The notes: a model not told the origin generated them from the sequence alone. Shown: positions 15,230 through 24,927, numbered from the stretch's first letter. The stretch is 64,000 nucleotides of DNA from Acidimicrobiales bacterium (GCA_029263195.1 JAJCXX010000006.1:1-64000), one strand, 5' to 3'. Made by a program: numbers and translations.

Positions 15230-18200
15230 TCACGAACAACCCTCTTCGCCGCCGTAGGTCAGACACTCGTTGTCGGTGAGTTCCCGTGTCAACCGGCTCC
15301 GTGCGATCTCGACCAACACTGCCGTGTCGAGCGTGCGGACGTGGACGACGCCGGCTATGTCTGCGCTGAGTATGCGATCACCTGCGGCATTGACCGACAA
15401 GGCGATGATCACGCCGGGGTGGGCCGGCAGCGTGAAGAGCTCTCGCCCATCCTCCAGTGACCACGCCGCCACGACCCCATCGACGCGGCCGATGAACAAA
15501 CGCCCCCGGGCCGCGTCGACCTTCAGCAATTCGCTCCCCCCGGCCACGGCAAAGACTCGCTGAGGTTCGTCCGACCCCACCCTCCACACGGATACGTTGC
15601 CGGACTGGCCAGCCGAGACGAAACGTTCGTCGTCGATCCACGCCACGGCCAATTGGCTGAACGCCTCGAATTTCTGCACCAGTTCGCCGGACGCGGAGTC
15701 GTACAGGTCGACGGTGTCCCGCCTCGGCGCTGCTATCAGTCTCCCCGATGGATTCATCTCGACTTGCTCGAATAGCTGGAACTCGCCTTCGGGTTCGTCG
15801 GTCGACCACAGCAACTGCCCGTCGTCGAGCGACCAACGAAACAGCGAGCCCCTCTCGCCGAGTCCGACAACGTGTTCGACTTCGGAGTCGAATCGAGTCT
15901 CGGTCAGCCCCTGCGAGGCGCCCTCCAGGCTCTGCACTAGCTCGAGAGTGTCCAGTGAACGGATCTCAGCTCGCCCGGAGGACGTCGGCGAGGGAAGTAC
16001 CACGAGAGTGTCATCGGTCGAGATGTCGAAGAGATCGATGAGCAGGGCACCGGCTGGACGCGCCATGTTCGACTCTGCGAGTCTCGCGCCGGTTGCGACG
16101 TCGGTGACCCGCATGCCGCGATCATCGCGAGAGACGATTCGATCACCTGCCGCGGTCAGCCTGGCTCCGGGTGTGTTGCCGAGATCGGGTGACAGTATTT
16201 CCACGTGGAACGTGCTCGATACATCCCACTCGAACATGTCGCCCGCCGCCGACACCGAAAGCAGACGAGTGCCGGTCTGGTTGAACGAGATGGAGGTGAT
16301 GTCGGCTCCATGGCCCACCAGCCTTGTTTCGGAGCCTCCGTTCGAAGTTGACCAAACTTGAATCGTGCCGTCGATGCTTCCGGTAGCCACCCGCGTCTCG
16401 TCGGGCGAGAACGCAGCTGTGCAACCCTGCGCACTACGCCCTATGAGAGGCACTGGCTCATCGTCGGGGCCGGGGCCGATCAGCCTCGGAGGATCGCCTC
16501 CCACCAGGATCTGGCTCGATTCCCTTGCAATACTGATCGTGCAGAAGCCGTCGCGGTCGTTGTCGATTTCCTCGAGCAGGCCCAGGTCGTCGGGATCGAC
16601 GATCACAATGCGCGCATCGCCGGTCAGCACAGCGATGCGCTCATTGGACATCCATCTGGCCGACGGTTCGCCACCTTGCGACACGGGCCTCCGGACCAGG
16701 AGTTCACCAGTCCGCGAATCGCTGACTTCTATCGAACCGTCGACTGAAGCCGCAACGAATCGCTCCCCATCGGGAGAGAAGTCGACTCCGGCCAGCCGCT
16801 CTGAGCCGGGGGCGGTGGCCAACAACAGGCCAGTCCCGAGCTCCCAGATTCGCACATCGGCGTCGACACCGACCGAAGCCAGCCTTCCTCCGTCAGCGGT
16901 GAAGACGACCTCCTCCACCCGCCCGTCGTGGGCTGCCTCGATCGTTCGGACGAGCGAACCGTCCGAGGCAAGCAGCAAAGAGATGTCACCGTTGGCTCGA
17001 CCGGCGGCGATCAGCACTCCATCGGGTGAGTAGGTGGCGGCGGTCGCGTCGCCGAGGCGTCGCAGGAGTCGGTGGTGGCTCAATCCTTCATGCAGGGCAA
17101 TAGTCGCATCATCGGATGGTTCGGTGTTGTTGGCTTCGCTGAGGTCGACCGACTCCAGGGCGAGCAGGAGCGACCGCTCGGGATCGAACGGCAGGTCGAT
17201 GATGGCGGCCGAGGCGAGACTCTGCGCGGTCGCCCGCCGTGCTTGGCTTTGGGCCTCGCTCCGCTGATCGCTAGCGGTTCGGCTCTGTTGGAAGGCAAAG
17301 AGGGACAGCGCGACCGCAACCACTGCCGCAACCGCGAATACGCCGACCAGCAATCGGAGCCGCCGGTTGGCCTGCTGCTCGAGTCCGGCCTCGCGCTCCA
17401 GACGGTCACGCTCGCTGGTTTCCTCCTGGCGGCGGACCTCGAGGCTGGTGCGGATGAAGTCGGCCTCCTCGTCGGTGAGCGCGAGGTTCGCTGATTCGCG
17501 CCATGCCGATATCCGGTCGAGTCGGGCGCCGCGGAGAAGAAAGCTCGGGTCGCGTTGCCCGTGAATCCAATCGGTAGTGCCGACGCTCACCCTCCGGTGC
17601 TGACGGAGATCATCGCGGCTCTGTTCGATCCAGTCGCGTAGCAGCGTCCACTCTCGCAGCAGGGCTTCATGGGCGACCTCTGTGACCGGCTCACCGGTTG
17701 TCGGGTCTCGGTCGAATGTGAGTAGGCGATGGCGGCCGAATTCCGAGAGCACCTGGTCGACGAGGACGGGGTCGCCCAGCGACTCCAGCTCGGCGCGGTT
17801 GACGCGTCGTCGAGTGTCGCTGTGGGTGTCGGTGCCGACAGTGACGAGACGGAGCAGCAGTTGGCGCAGCAACAACTGCTGAGGTCCGGTCTGGCGCGTG
17901 TAGAGCCAGTCGGCGCGGCGGGCCAGCGCGCCGAGCACGCCTCCCACCTCGCGATAGTCGTCGGGACCAATGCGGTCCGATGATCGTGCGTCGAACATCT
18001 CGGTGAGGGCGTACTGCAGGAGCGGAAGGGTCGATGGCTGATCGACGACCTCGCTGACCATCTCGGCCACGAGGCCGGGATCGAAGGTAATACCGGCTCG
18101 CTCGGCCGGCCCCATGATTGCCCGTTCGAGCTCGTCGGCCTTGAGCGGAATGACGGTCTCGGTCGCAGCCTGGAAGAGGGCTCCCAGCCCGGCGCTGGCC

Positions 18201-20119
18201 AGGGGTCGGTCGTAGAAGTCGGCCCTCATCGTGACCACAACCCGCAGCCGAGACCGTGGGTCGCTCACCACCGCGACCAGCGACTCGATGAAGCGCTGGC
18301 GGGCCCGCTCCGCGGGCACCAATGTGAACAGTTCCTCGAACTGGTCGATGACGAGCACCATCTCCGAGCCCGGTTCCGGCAGCACCAGATCGATCACCTG
18401 GCGCAGACCATCGGGGCCGCTGCCCAGGAGAGATCGGAGATCGTCGGGGGGATCGACGGCCACCCTTCGAACGGCTCGTACCAGCTCGTCGAGCGGCGCG
18501 GCGCCCGGGATCATGTCGACGATGAACCAGTTCTCGCTGCCGTCTATGCCGCCCCGGCGGAGGCGGGGGAGAAGACCGGCCCTCACCGCACTGGACTTGC
18601 CGCTGCCACTTGCACCGATGAGAGCGAGGAATCGGCCTTTGCGAAGGCGCTCGAGCATGCGGTCGACGAGGGTGTCACGACCGAAGAAGTCGGCGGCGTC
18701 GGCCTCCTGGAATGCACGGAGCCCCTTGTAGGGGGAGGCGGTGTCGGACCGGGCGGTGGGTGGTCCGTCGAGGGCGCGCAGCAGGTCGTCGACGCTGTCG
18801 TAGCTCGAGTCGCCGAGCCGGCCCGGGAGCTGCTGTTCGATCAGGAGAGACAGGGCCTCGATGTCGTCTTCGCGGGTGGCGTCGCGTCCGATCCCGAAGT
18901 CGGTGAGGTAGGCGTTGCCGTTGTCATCGAGCAAGACGTTGCCAGGCATCACCGCTCCGTGGTGAATGCCTCGACTATGGGCAACTCGGAGTGCATCGGC
19001 CACCTGAGTCAGGGCGGCGCGGCGGGCGTCGTCGGCGAGCGCAATGTCGCCGTGGAGGGTGCCGCCCCGAAGCAACCGCATCACGACGTAGGCCGCCGAC
19101 GGTTCGCGCCACCAGTCGTACATGGGGACTATGTGGGGGTGCTCCAGTCCGGCGACCCCCTTGTTGGCCTCATCGAAGGCCCGAATGAAGGGCGGATCGT
19201 CGGCGGTGGCGGCATCGATGACCTTCACCGCCACATCGCGTCCGGTGGAGACCTGACGGGCCTCGAGCACCCGGCCGTATTCTCCCTCCCCGATCACGTC
19301 GCCGAACTCGTAGCCCCGGGGCCCGACACCGGAGTCGCCGACGGGGACGGGCGCGGCGATGTCGTCCGTCGGAAGTTCCTGGTTGAGGACCCGCAGCTCG
19401 AGGTCGCGCAGTTCGGGCGCGGGATCGACGCCGAGCTCCTCCAACAAGGTGTCCCGCAGAGTCGCATAGGTGGCTAGCGCGTCGGCCTGTCGATGCGAGT
19501 GGTAGAGAGCAGAGATCAGTTGGGCCCAGATTCGCTCGCGGAAGGGGTTGGCGGCGGCTTCAACTTCGAGGGCAGAGACCAGGTCGCGGTGGTGGCCGAG
19601 CATCAGCTCAGCATCGGCCCATTGCTCGAAAGCGCCGAGCCTTCTGTCGTTCAGCCGGGCTTGTTCCGCCAGCGCGAACGGCGGGTCGCCGACCCCGTCC
19701 AGTGGTGGCCCGGTCCATGTATCGAGCGCGCCACGGAGGCTGGCAGACTCAGCAGCCGTGTCGCCATTTGCCTCGTAATCGGCGGCGAGCGCCCCGGCGG
19801 TGTCGAAGCGGTCGAGGTCGAGCTCACCCTCTTCGACTCGAAGCGTGTATCCGGCGCGATCTGATTCCAGCCGATTCGCCAATTCGTCGTGGCTGGCGCG
19901 AATGTCGGCGACGAAGCGCTGGACTGAGTTGCGGGCCGACTTCGGTGGTTCGTCCCAGAGGGCATCGACGATCCGGTCGGCTGACAGACGGCGGTTGCGG
20001 TTCAACAGCAGCAGGGCCAACACGGCGCGCGGTCGAGATCCACCGACGTTGACCTCATGGCCATCTGTTCGGGCACTGACGGGCCCCAACACCCGAAACT
20101 CCAACTTGCCCCCCGGCAA
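15230..20119 (-). CDS. SARP/BTAD - pseudokinase - STAND NTPase - WD40 giant regulator
   Basis: 1629 residues in clear order: winged-helix OmpR-type DNA-binding domain (5-95) and BTAD (100-245) as in AfsR/SARP activators; protein-kinase-like domain (270-450); nSTAND1-type NTPase with Walker A GASGSGKSS (502-510) and Walker B VLVIDQFEELF (588-598); a coiled region and one transmembrane helix (~922-944); WD40 propeller (~1000-1620). In the kinase part the Gly loop (GEGEYGRV), VAVK Lys299 and DFG (407-409) remain, but the catalytic loop HRDxKPxN reads HGAVMPGN (387-394). The catalytic Asp and Lys are therefore replaced, so it is probably a pseudokinase. The start is uncertain: TTG 20119, or TTG 20104 giving MEFRVLG. 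It is a likely membrane-tethered signal integrator. Confidence 0.88.
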   Translation of the reverse strand: MPGGKLEFRVLGPVSARTDGHEVNVGGSRPRAVLALLLLNRNRRLSADRIVDALWDEPPKSARNSVQRFVADIRASHDELANRLESDRAGYTLRVEEGELDLDRFDTAGALAADYEANGDTAAESASLRGALDTWTGPPLDGVGDPPFALAEQARLNDRRLGAFEQWADAELMLGHHRDLVSALEVEAAANPFRERIWAQLISALYHSHRQADALATYATLRDTLLEELGVDPAPELRDLELRVLNQELPTDDIAAPVPVGDSGVGPRGYEFGDVIGEGEYGRVLEARQVSTGRDVAVKVIDAATADDPPFIRAFDEANKGVAGLEHPHIVPMYDWWREPSAAYVVMRLLRGGTLHGDIALADDARRAALTQVADALRVAHSRGIHHGAVMPGNVLLDDNGNAYLTDFGIGRDATREDDIEALSLLIEQQLPGRLGDSSYDSVDDLLRALDGPPTARSDTASPYKGLRAFQEADAADFFGRDTLVDRMLERLRKGRFLALIGASGSGKSSAVRAGLLPRLRRGGIDGSENWFIVDMIPGAAPLDELVRAVRRVAVDPPDDLRSLLGSGPDGLRQVIDLVLPEPGSEMVLVIDQFEELFTLVPAERARQRFIESLVAVVSDPRSRLRVVVTMRADFYDRPLASAGLGALFQAATETVIPLKADELERAIMGPAERAGITFDPGLVAEMVSEVVDQPSTLPLLQYALTEMFDARSSDRIGPDDYREVGGVLGALARRADWLYTRQTGPQQLLLRQLLLRLVTVGTDTHSDTRRRVNRAELESLGDPVLVDQVLSEFGRHRLLTFDRDPTTGEPVTEVAHEALLREWTLLRDWIEQSRDDLRQHRRVSVGTTDWIHGQRDPSFLLRGARLDRISAWRESANLALTDEEADFIRTSLEVRRQEETSERDRLEREAGLEQQANRRLRLLVGVFAVAAVVAVALSLFAFQQSRTASDQRSEAQSQARRATAQSLASAAIIDLPFDPERSLLLALESVDLSEANNTEPSDDATIALHEGLSHHRLLRRLGDATAATYSPDGVLIAAGRANGDISLLLASDGSLVRTIEAAHDGRVEEVVFTADGGRLASVGVDADVRIWELGTGLLLATAPGSERLAGVDFSPDGERFVAASVDGSIEVSDSRTGELLVRRPVSQGGEPSARWMSNERIAVLTGDARIVIVDPDDLGLLEEIDNDRDGFCTISIARESSQILVGGDPPRLIGPGPDDEPVPLIGRSAQGCTAAFSPDETRVATGSIDGTIQVWSTSNGGSETRLVGHGADITSISFNQTGTRLLSVSAAGDMFEWDVSSTFHVEILSPDLGNTPGARLTAAGDRIVSRDDRGMRVTDVATGARLAESNMARPAGALLIDLFDISTDDTLVVLPSPTSSGRAEIRSLDTLELVQSLEGASQGLTETRFDSEVEHVVGLGERGSLFRWSLDDGQLLWSTDEPEGEFQLFEQVEMNPSGRLIAAPRRDTVDLYDSASGELVQKFEAFSQLAVAWIDDERFVSAGQSGNVSVWRVGSDEPQRVFAVAGGSELLKVDAARGRLFIGRVDGVVAAWSLEDGRELFTLPAHPGVIIALSVNAAGDRILSADIAGVVHVRTLDTAVLVEIARSRLTRELTDNECLTYGGEEGCS

Positions 20120-20209
20120 CGTGGTCGGCGTTCACCGACCGCACGCTATGGAAACCGGGAATCTCGCCCCGGCATTCCTCGCTCGGTGTGGCGGTCTATC
20201 TCCAGCCGG

Positions 20210-21532
20210 TCAGCGAGGGTCGTTGATTCGGTCTTCGAGTCGGAGGTAGCCGCGGATAGCGCCGCCGACCGCGCGCCGTATCGGTTCCGGCGGGACCAGC
20301 GGAACTCGACGATTCACGAAGAAGATGTCGGTCAGCTCCGTCTCGCGATCGAGCAACAGATCGGTGATCGTCTGACCGTTGAGGTGGGTCGAACTAACGG
20401 CGTGCCCGACGCATCCAAGGCTGTAGACGATCTGGTCGCCGATCTGCCCGATGGCTGGTGCCATGTCGAGGGTGACCGAGACAGGACCACCCCAGCGATG
20501 TGTGAACTTCACCTTCGCCAGAGCGGGGAACAGGTCTCGAACGTCCTGTTCGAGTCCGGCGAAGATCTTGGTGTTGAGATCCTTGTCCATGTTGTTGCCG
20601 TAGGTCAGAGACACATCTCGCCCGCCCATCACCAGACGGTTGTCGGCGGTGAGCCGGTAGTAGTGCACCAGGCTTCTGGCATCCTCGATCCCTTGGCGGT
20701 TCTTCCAGCCGATCGTGTCCATCTGGGCGTCGGTCAGCGGCTCGGTGATGACGATGTGGGTCCACACCGGAAGCTGCTTCCACTTGAGTTGGGGCACGAG
20801 ATGGGAGTAGCCGTTGGTGGCCAGCACTACCTTGCGGGCCTTCACCCGTCCGTTCGGGGTGGTGAGGGTGGCGTGGGGTCGGCCCGGGGTGATCTCGCCG
20901 GCCGGCGTGTTTTCGTATATGTCGATTCCCTGCGACTCCAGTTCGGTCTTCCATGCCCGGGCCAATTTGGCCGGATTGAGGATTCCGCAGTGGGGCTCGG
21001 ACCAGGCCCCGCGATACATTGGGCTCTGGATCTGCTCGGCCAGTTCGTCGGGGCCGATCCATTCGATCCCCTCCAAGCCGAGCTTCTGGGCCAGTTCGAC
21101 ATCGTGGCGAATGCGCTTTTCGTAGCGCGGAGCGGTGGCCACTCGCAGGAACCCGCTGTATTCGTAGTCGCAGTCGAGCGACAGGTCCTCGATGAGCGAT
21201 TTGGTGGTGCTGACTGCGCGCTCCATGTAGTGGTGGGCGGCCTTGGCCTTCTTCTTTCCGAACCTCAAGGAGGTGATCGGCAGGGTCAGCCCGAACAAGG
21301 TCATCGCGAATCCGCCGTTTCGGCCGCTGGCCCCAAAGCCGATGAACTCGCTTTCGAGGATGGCGATGGTTGCGCTCGGCTCGGCCTGTTTGAGGTGATA
21401 TGCGGTGGAGAGACCGGTGAAACCACCTCCGACAATGGCGTAGTCGACCTCGATCTCACCGTGGAGGGCTCGAGGCTCGTCTCTGGAGATCGTGGTCAGC
21501 CAGTAGACGTAGTCCTCGACCGAGTCGGTCAT
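20210..21532 (-). CDS. FAD-dependent oxidoreductase, gamma-glutamylputrescine-oxidase-like
   Basis: About 440 residues from ATG 21532. Features include DYAIVGGGFTGLSTAYHL (GxGxxG FAD motif), IGFGASGRNGGFAM, typical of the PuuB/ordL branch of the DAO family, and a late LGCVGHAVSSTHLNGQTITDLL. These enzymes oxidise amines such as gamma-glutamylputrescine with O2. No other putrescine-utilisation genes are nearby, so the substrate is open. Codons upstream of 21532 in the same frame extend into the ICMT gene and look non-coding. Confidence 0.82.
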   Translation of the reverse strand: MTDSVEDYVYWLTTISRDEPRALHGEIEVDYAIVGGGFTGLSTAYHLKQAEPSATIAILESEFIGFGASGRNGGFAMTLFGLTLPITSLRFGKKKAKAAHHYMERAVSTTKSLIEDLSLDCDYEYSGFLRVATAPRYEKRIRHDVELAQKLGLEGIEWIGPDELAEQIQSPMYRGAWSEPHCGILNPAKLARAWKTELESQGIDIYENTPAGEITPGRPHATLTTPNGRVKARKVVLATNGYSHLVPQLKWKQLPVWTHIVITEPLTDAQMDTIGWKNRQGIEDARSLVHYYRLTADNRLVMGGRDVSLTYGNNMDKDLNTKIFAGLEQDVRDLFPALAKVKFTHRWGGPVSVTLDMAPAIGQIGDQIVYSLGCVGHAVSSTHLNGQTITDLLLDRETELTDIFFVNRRVPLVPPEPIRRAVGGAIRGYLRLEDRINDPR

Positions 21533-21632
21533 GTCGCGTCCTTGTCGGTCCGGAGAATCACTGCACCGAATCCCATCCAACGACCCTACCGATGGGCGGC
21601 CTGCCGAACCAGATCGGCCGTCGCGGTGAGAC

Positions 21633-22235
21633 TCAGTCTCGTCCGATGCCGGGAACGAAGCGCCCGACACGAGACGCGTAGGTCGTGTAGTCGTCGCCGT
21701 GGAGTCTGCGAAGGTGGGGTTCCTCGACGACGCGGACCTGTAGTTCAATCGCCACGATCAAGGTTGCGGCGCCGGCGATCGAGATCGGATTCGGAACCAT
21801 CATCGCCAATCCGATGGCGGCGACTATGAAGGCCGTGAAGATCGGGTTGCGCGCCAGCCTGAACGCGCCCTGGGTGACGAGCCCGGTGCGTTCTTCGGTG
21901 TCGACACCAATGCGCCACTCGGTTCCCATGTTGAGCTGTGCCAGGAACGTCAAGGTGATCCCGGCGCCCGCCACGACCAACCCGAATCCACGTAGCCACC
22001 CACTCCTCGACATGGGATCCAGCCCTACGATCTCCGCGATTGGTGCCGCCAGTCCGGCGATCACGGCCAGGACGAGGAGCACCCCTGCCAGCCATTCCAG
22101 CGAGCCGGTCGACGCGCTCAACACCCCGACCCGTATGCCGGTGTCGCCAGTGGAACGTTTCTGAATCACCGAGCGAGCCACGAACACGACGAGGAACATG
22201 ACCACATACATCACCAACGCGAGGACATCCATCAT
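21633..22235 (-). CDS. ICMT/phospholipid-methyltransferase-like membrane protein
   Basis: 200 residues with about five hydrophobic helices and the conserved C-terminal SAM-binding region of isoprenylcysteine carboxyl methyltransferase-like proteins (AFRLARNPIFTAF, VVEEPHLRRLHGDDYTTY, VGRFVPGIG). It probably methylates a membrane-embedded acceptor. It is transcribed with the ArsR gene just upstream: the ATG lies inside the last codons of arsR (4-bp overlap), so expression is coupled to that regulator. Confidence 0.82.
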   Translation of the reverse strand: MMDVLALVMYVVMFLVVFVARSVIQKRSTGDTGIRVGVLSASTGSLEWLAGVLLVLAVIAGLAAPIAEIVGLDPMSRSGWLRGFGLVVAGAGITLTFLAQLNMGTEWRIGVDTEERTGLVTQGAFRLARNPIFTAFIVAAIGLAMMVPNPISIAGAATLIVAIELQVRVVEEPHLRRLHGDDYTTYASRVGRFVPGIGRD

Positions 22236-22546
22236 GAACCCCCGGCCATGTGGTCGTGCTCACCGATGTCGAGTTCGACGGCCACCAGATCTTCCAAGGC
22301 GTGGGCGAGGCGTTCCGATGCCAACTCGTAGCAGACCTGACGGCCCTCCCGTGTGGTGCGAACCAGCCCGCAGCCCCGAAGACACCCGAGATGGTTGGAG
22401 AGATTCGGCTGGCTGGTGTCGATTTCGGCCAACAATTCGTTGGGGTAACTCGGGCCGGCGAGCAGCAACAGCAGGATCTGTCGCCTGATCGGATCGGCCA
22501 GCGCTATTCCGAATCGTTCGAGGGTGTCGCTGCCGGAGGAGTCCAT
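22232..22546 (-). CDS. ArsR-family regulator with CmtR-like CxxxC helix
   Basis: 104 residues with a winged helix: ALADPIRRQILLLLL, then NLSNHLGCLRGCGLV in the recognition helix, then GRQVCYEL. Cys55 and Cys59 form the CxxxC arrangement on helix 4 seen in the Cd/Pb sensor CmtR, with Cys72 nearby. The third CmtR ligand region is replaced by EHDH at residues 96-99. It could sense a soft metal or a thiol oxidant. It overlaps the ICMT-like gene and has an inverted-repeat operator candidate upstream (22562-22597). Confidence 0.85.
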   Translation of the reverse strand: MDSSGSDTLERFGIALADPIRRQILLLLLAGPSYPNELLAEIDTSQPNLSNHLGCLRGCGLVRTTREGRQVCYELASERLAHALEDLVAVELDIGEHDHMAGGS

Positions 22547-22600
22547 GTCGACAACATATCACTCCATATAAATATAAGGCAAGACTGATATATGGAGGAA
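22547..22600 (-). promoter_or_regulatory. ArsR operator/promoter candidate
   Basis: CTCCATATA (22562-22570) is repeated inverted exactly as TATATGGAG (22589-22597), with a very AT-rich spacer, 16 bp upstream of the arsR start. Such dyads are the typical targets of ArsR repressors. The region also separates arsR from the lipoprotein gene downstream in the same direction. Confidence 0.6.
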
Positions 22601-22614
22601 CTTGTACCGACGCT

Positions 22615-23859
22615 CTACCGGGTGAATCGCTTCGCGGCGGGCGTGAACTCGATGGCTCCTGATCGGCCGACGCCCGGAAACGTCTCCATCAACAGGGTTC
22701 GATCATCAAGGAGCTGTAGCAGCACGGATCCGTGAACGGAGTCAGCCGGCACGGCCTCTATGCCCTCGGCCCATGTCATCCGATCCCATCGTTCTTGGCC
22801 CACCCAGTAGTCCCATTCGACGAGTTCGTAGATCACCGGCCCGGTCGCAACAGAGATCGATGCCGGGTCCGGAGCGTTTCCGAGTACCGCGAACTGGCGC
22901 GACTGATCGACAAACGTTCCGATCGAGATGACCAGGGTCGACGGGTCGATGTGGTTGTAAGCAAGGGCGAGATGGCCTCCCCAATAGCGATCCTGGTCCA
23001 CTCCCTGATACCCGTCAGTGCCCTCTTCGAACCAGTTTCCGACCATTCGGCCGTCGATGTCGTGGGTGAACACTCCGCCCCTGGGCTCCTCGGTCCGTAG
23101 GCTCAACGACTTCATCTGCGCGCCGATCTCAGGCAAGAAGTAGTCGAACGTGTCGGGGACGTGGATCTTCCATGGTTCGCGTACATAACTCGACGGGTCG
23201 ATGAGGCCATCGGTCACGTAGTCGAGATCCACCAGGTTGTAGTCCACGTTCTTGGTGAACCAGCCGATCTTCTCGCCGGCCGTCACGGATATGTCGACCG
23301 AGGAGTATTGGCCGATCTCCGGCGCTTCGTCCCGGAGCCGATCACTGAGCTCGGTGATGTGGATGAAGATTGATGAAACGGTGCAGGTGTGCTCGATCAC
23401 CAATCGAAAGTCGTCGACCACACCCGTGGGGTTCTCCGATACCGGGGTACCAAAATGCTGCATGGAGACGACTCGGCCATCCGCCGGTGAGTAGACGTCG
23501 ATCTGCAAGTCCGGCTCTTTGAAGTTCTGGAAGTACTGGTGGTCCACCGGAGTCACATGCGAGCCGGTCATCAAGCCAAATGGAGTCAGATACTCCACCG
23601 AGTCGAGATCGACCGGAGGGTACTCAAACGGCTCCGGCCGGCAATCGGGTTCCATAGTGACCGGCGGTTCCGTGGCGACGGGCGATTCAGCGGCGGCTGA
23701 AGTCTCGGGCGGAGTCGCCGCGGGTCCTGAGTCGGTGCTTTCTACGCTGCTGAGAGCGCTATCAATCGGAGCGGAGGACGTTGAGACCTGGTCTGATGTC
23801 CCGCAGCCGACGGCGACCACGGCAAGGCAGACGATCAACGCGACTCGGCGCACCGACAA
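22615..23859 (-). CDS. Secreted lipoprotein with possible degenerate M23-like domain
   Basis: 414 residues. The signal peptide ends in VVAVGCG (lipobox Cys19). A Ser/Thr/Pro-rich linker spans about 20-70. The first globular part (75-200) has GLMTGSHVTPVDHQYF, VYSPADGRVVSMQHFG and RLVIEHTCTVSSIFIHI, resembling the strand order of LytM/M23 domains (GxHxGxD, then HxH). The second metal-ligand HxH motif is not intact, so catalysis is unlikely. The C-terminal half has no recognisable family. I would call it an uncharacterised envelope lipoprotein. Confidence 0.6.
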   Translation of the reverse strand: MSVRRVALIVCLAVVAVGCGTSDQVSTSSAPIDSALSSVESTDSGPAATPPETSAAAESPVATEPPVTMEPDCRPEPFEYPPVDLDSVEYLTPFGLMTGSHVTPVDHQYFQNFKEPDLQIDVYSPADGRVVSMQHFGTPVSENPTGVVDDFRLVIEHTCTVSSIFIHITELSDRLRDEAPEIGQYSSVDISVTAGEKIGWFTKNVDYNLVDLDYVTDGLIDPSSYVREPWKIHVPDTFDYFLPEIGAQMKSLSLRTEEPRGGVFTHDIDGRMVGNWFEEGTDGYQGVDQDRYWGGHLALAYNHIDPSTLVISIGTFVDQSRQFAVLGNAPDPASISVATGPVIYELVEWDYWVGQERWDRMTWAEGIEAVPADSVHGSVLLQLLDDRTLLMETFPGVGRSGAIEFTPAAKRFTR

Positions 23860-24006
23860 CTATCGGCAAGTGTCGCCAAACTGTGAGTAGTGGGAACATC
23901 ACGGCCGGCGGAGTGGTTGTCGTCATAGTCGACTACCCGTGCCGGATCTTCCGACCGGCCTAATCACTCTCGATAGCTCTACAGCACACTGCAAAGAGGT
24001 AAGGAA

Positions 24007-24861
24007 ATGACCACATCCCAAGATCAGGGCGGCGCCACCGCTCCGGCCGACGAGGCCACCGAAGAAGGCCAGGCCTATCAATTCGATCGACTCTCGCTGC
24101 CTCTGATCCTCGCCGACATGCGATTCAGACGCGACGACCCGAAAGCCGGCGATCAGGTCCCGCAGTTCGACCTGGCCACCAGCAGCGGCGATCGCTTCCG
24201 AAGCGATCAGCTCGGAGACCGACCGGTGCTCCTGGTATTCGGTTCGCTCACCTGCCCCATCACCGAAGCCGCCGGACCCGGCATCAACGAGCTGCATGCT
24301 CGCTACGGCGACCGAGTCAGGTTCGTCGTCGTCAACGTGCGAGAGGCGCACCCCGGCGAGAACATCGAACAACCTCACAACATGGCGGACAAGTTGGCCC
24401 ACGCCGATGACTTCCAGAAGCACCACGATTTCGGCTTCGAAGTCGCCGTCGACGACATGGAGGGATCACTGCACCGGGCACTGGGACCAAAGCCCAACTC
24501 GGCCTATCTGATCGACCCTTCGGGAGCGATTCTCGTTCGTGCCCAGTGGGCGAACGACACCAAGGCGCTCGACGAAGCTCTCGGCGCGGTCGTCGCCGGC
24601 CAGGCACCGCCCCGTAGTTCAATCGGCAGTACGATGCCCAACGTCGTGCGTTCGATGGGTTACATCGACGGGGTTCTCGATCGAGCAGGGACCCAAGCGA
24701 AGCGCGACATGTGGACACGCGCCACGCCGATGGCAGCCATGGCCCGCCTCGCTTCACTCTTCGGCCGCCTCCCCGTGGCCAAGCGCGGTGCCGCCGCCGT
24801 GGCCACGATGATGACCACCATGATCGTCGCAGCGGCAATCGTCGCCGTGATCATCATCTGA
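24007..24861 (+). CDS. Iodothyronine-deiodinase-like redoxin with C-terminal membrane anchor
   Basis: 284 residues. The core is thioredoxin-like: LVFGSLTCPITEAAG places a Cys (TCP) at the site of selenocysteine in deiodinases, and VVVNVREAHPGE contains the EAH element conserved in that family. The last ~25 residues are a single hydrophobic helix, so the protein is probably tail-anchored with the redox domain in the cytoplasm. The reaction is unknown; bacterial relatives may act as peroxidases or reductive dehalogenases. An AGAGG site precedes ATG 24007. Confidence 0.7.
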   Translation: MTTSQDQGGATAPADEATEEGQAYQFDRLSLPLILADMRFRRDDPKAGDQVPQFDLATSSGDRFRSDQLGDRPVLLVFGSLTCPITEAAGPGINELHARYGDRVRFVVVNVREAHPGENIEQPHNMADKLAHADDFQKHHDFGFEVAVDDMEGSLHRALGPKPNSAYLIDPSGAILVRAQWANDTKALDEALGAVVAGQAPPRSSIGSTMPNVVRSMGYIDGVLDRAGTQAKRDMWTRATPMAAMARLASLFGRLPVAKRGAAAVATMMTTMIVAAAIVAVIII

Positions 24862-24927
24862 GGATTCGCGGGCGTCGGACGGCTGTGAGCATTTCCCGCT
24901 CACGGTCGCTTCGGCGACGGACTCGGC

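Noticed and set aside
20057-21829. 590-residue open frame on the plus strand
   Set aside because: It lies antisense to the FAD oxidoreductase gene and the ICMT and SARP gene ends. It has no family motifs and shows the composition typical of GC-rich shadow frames.
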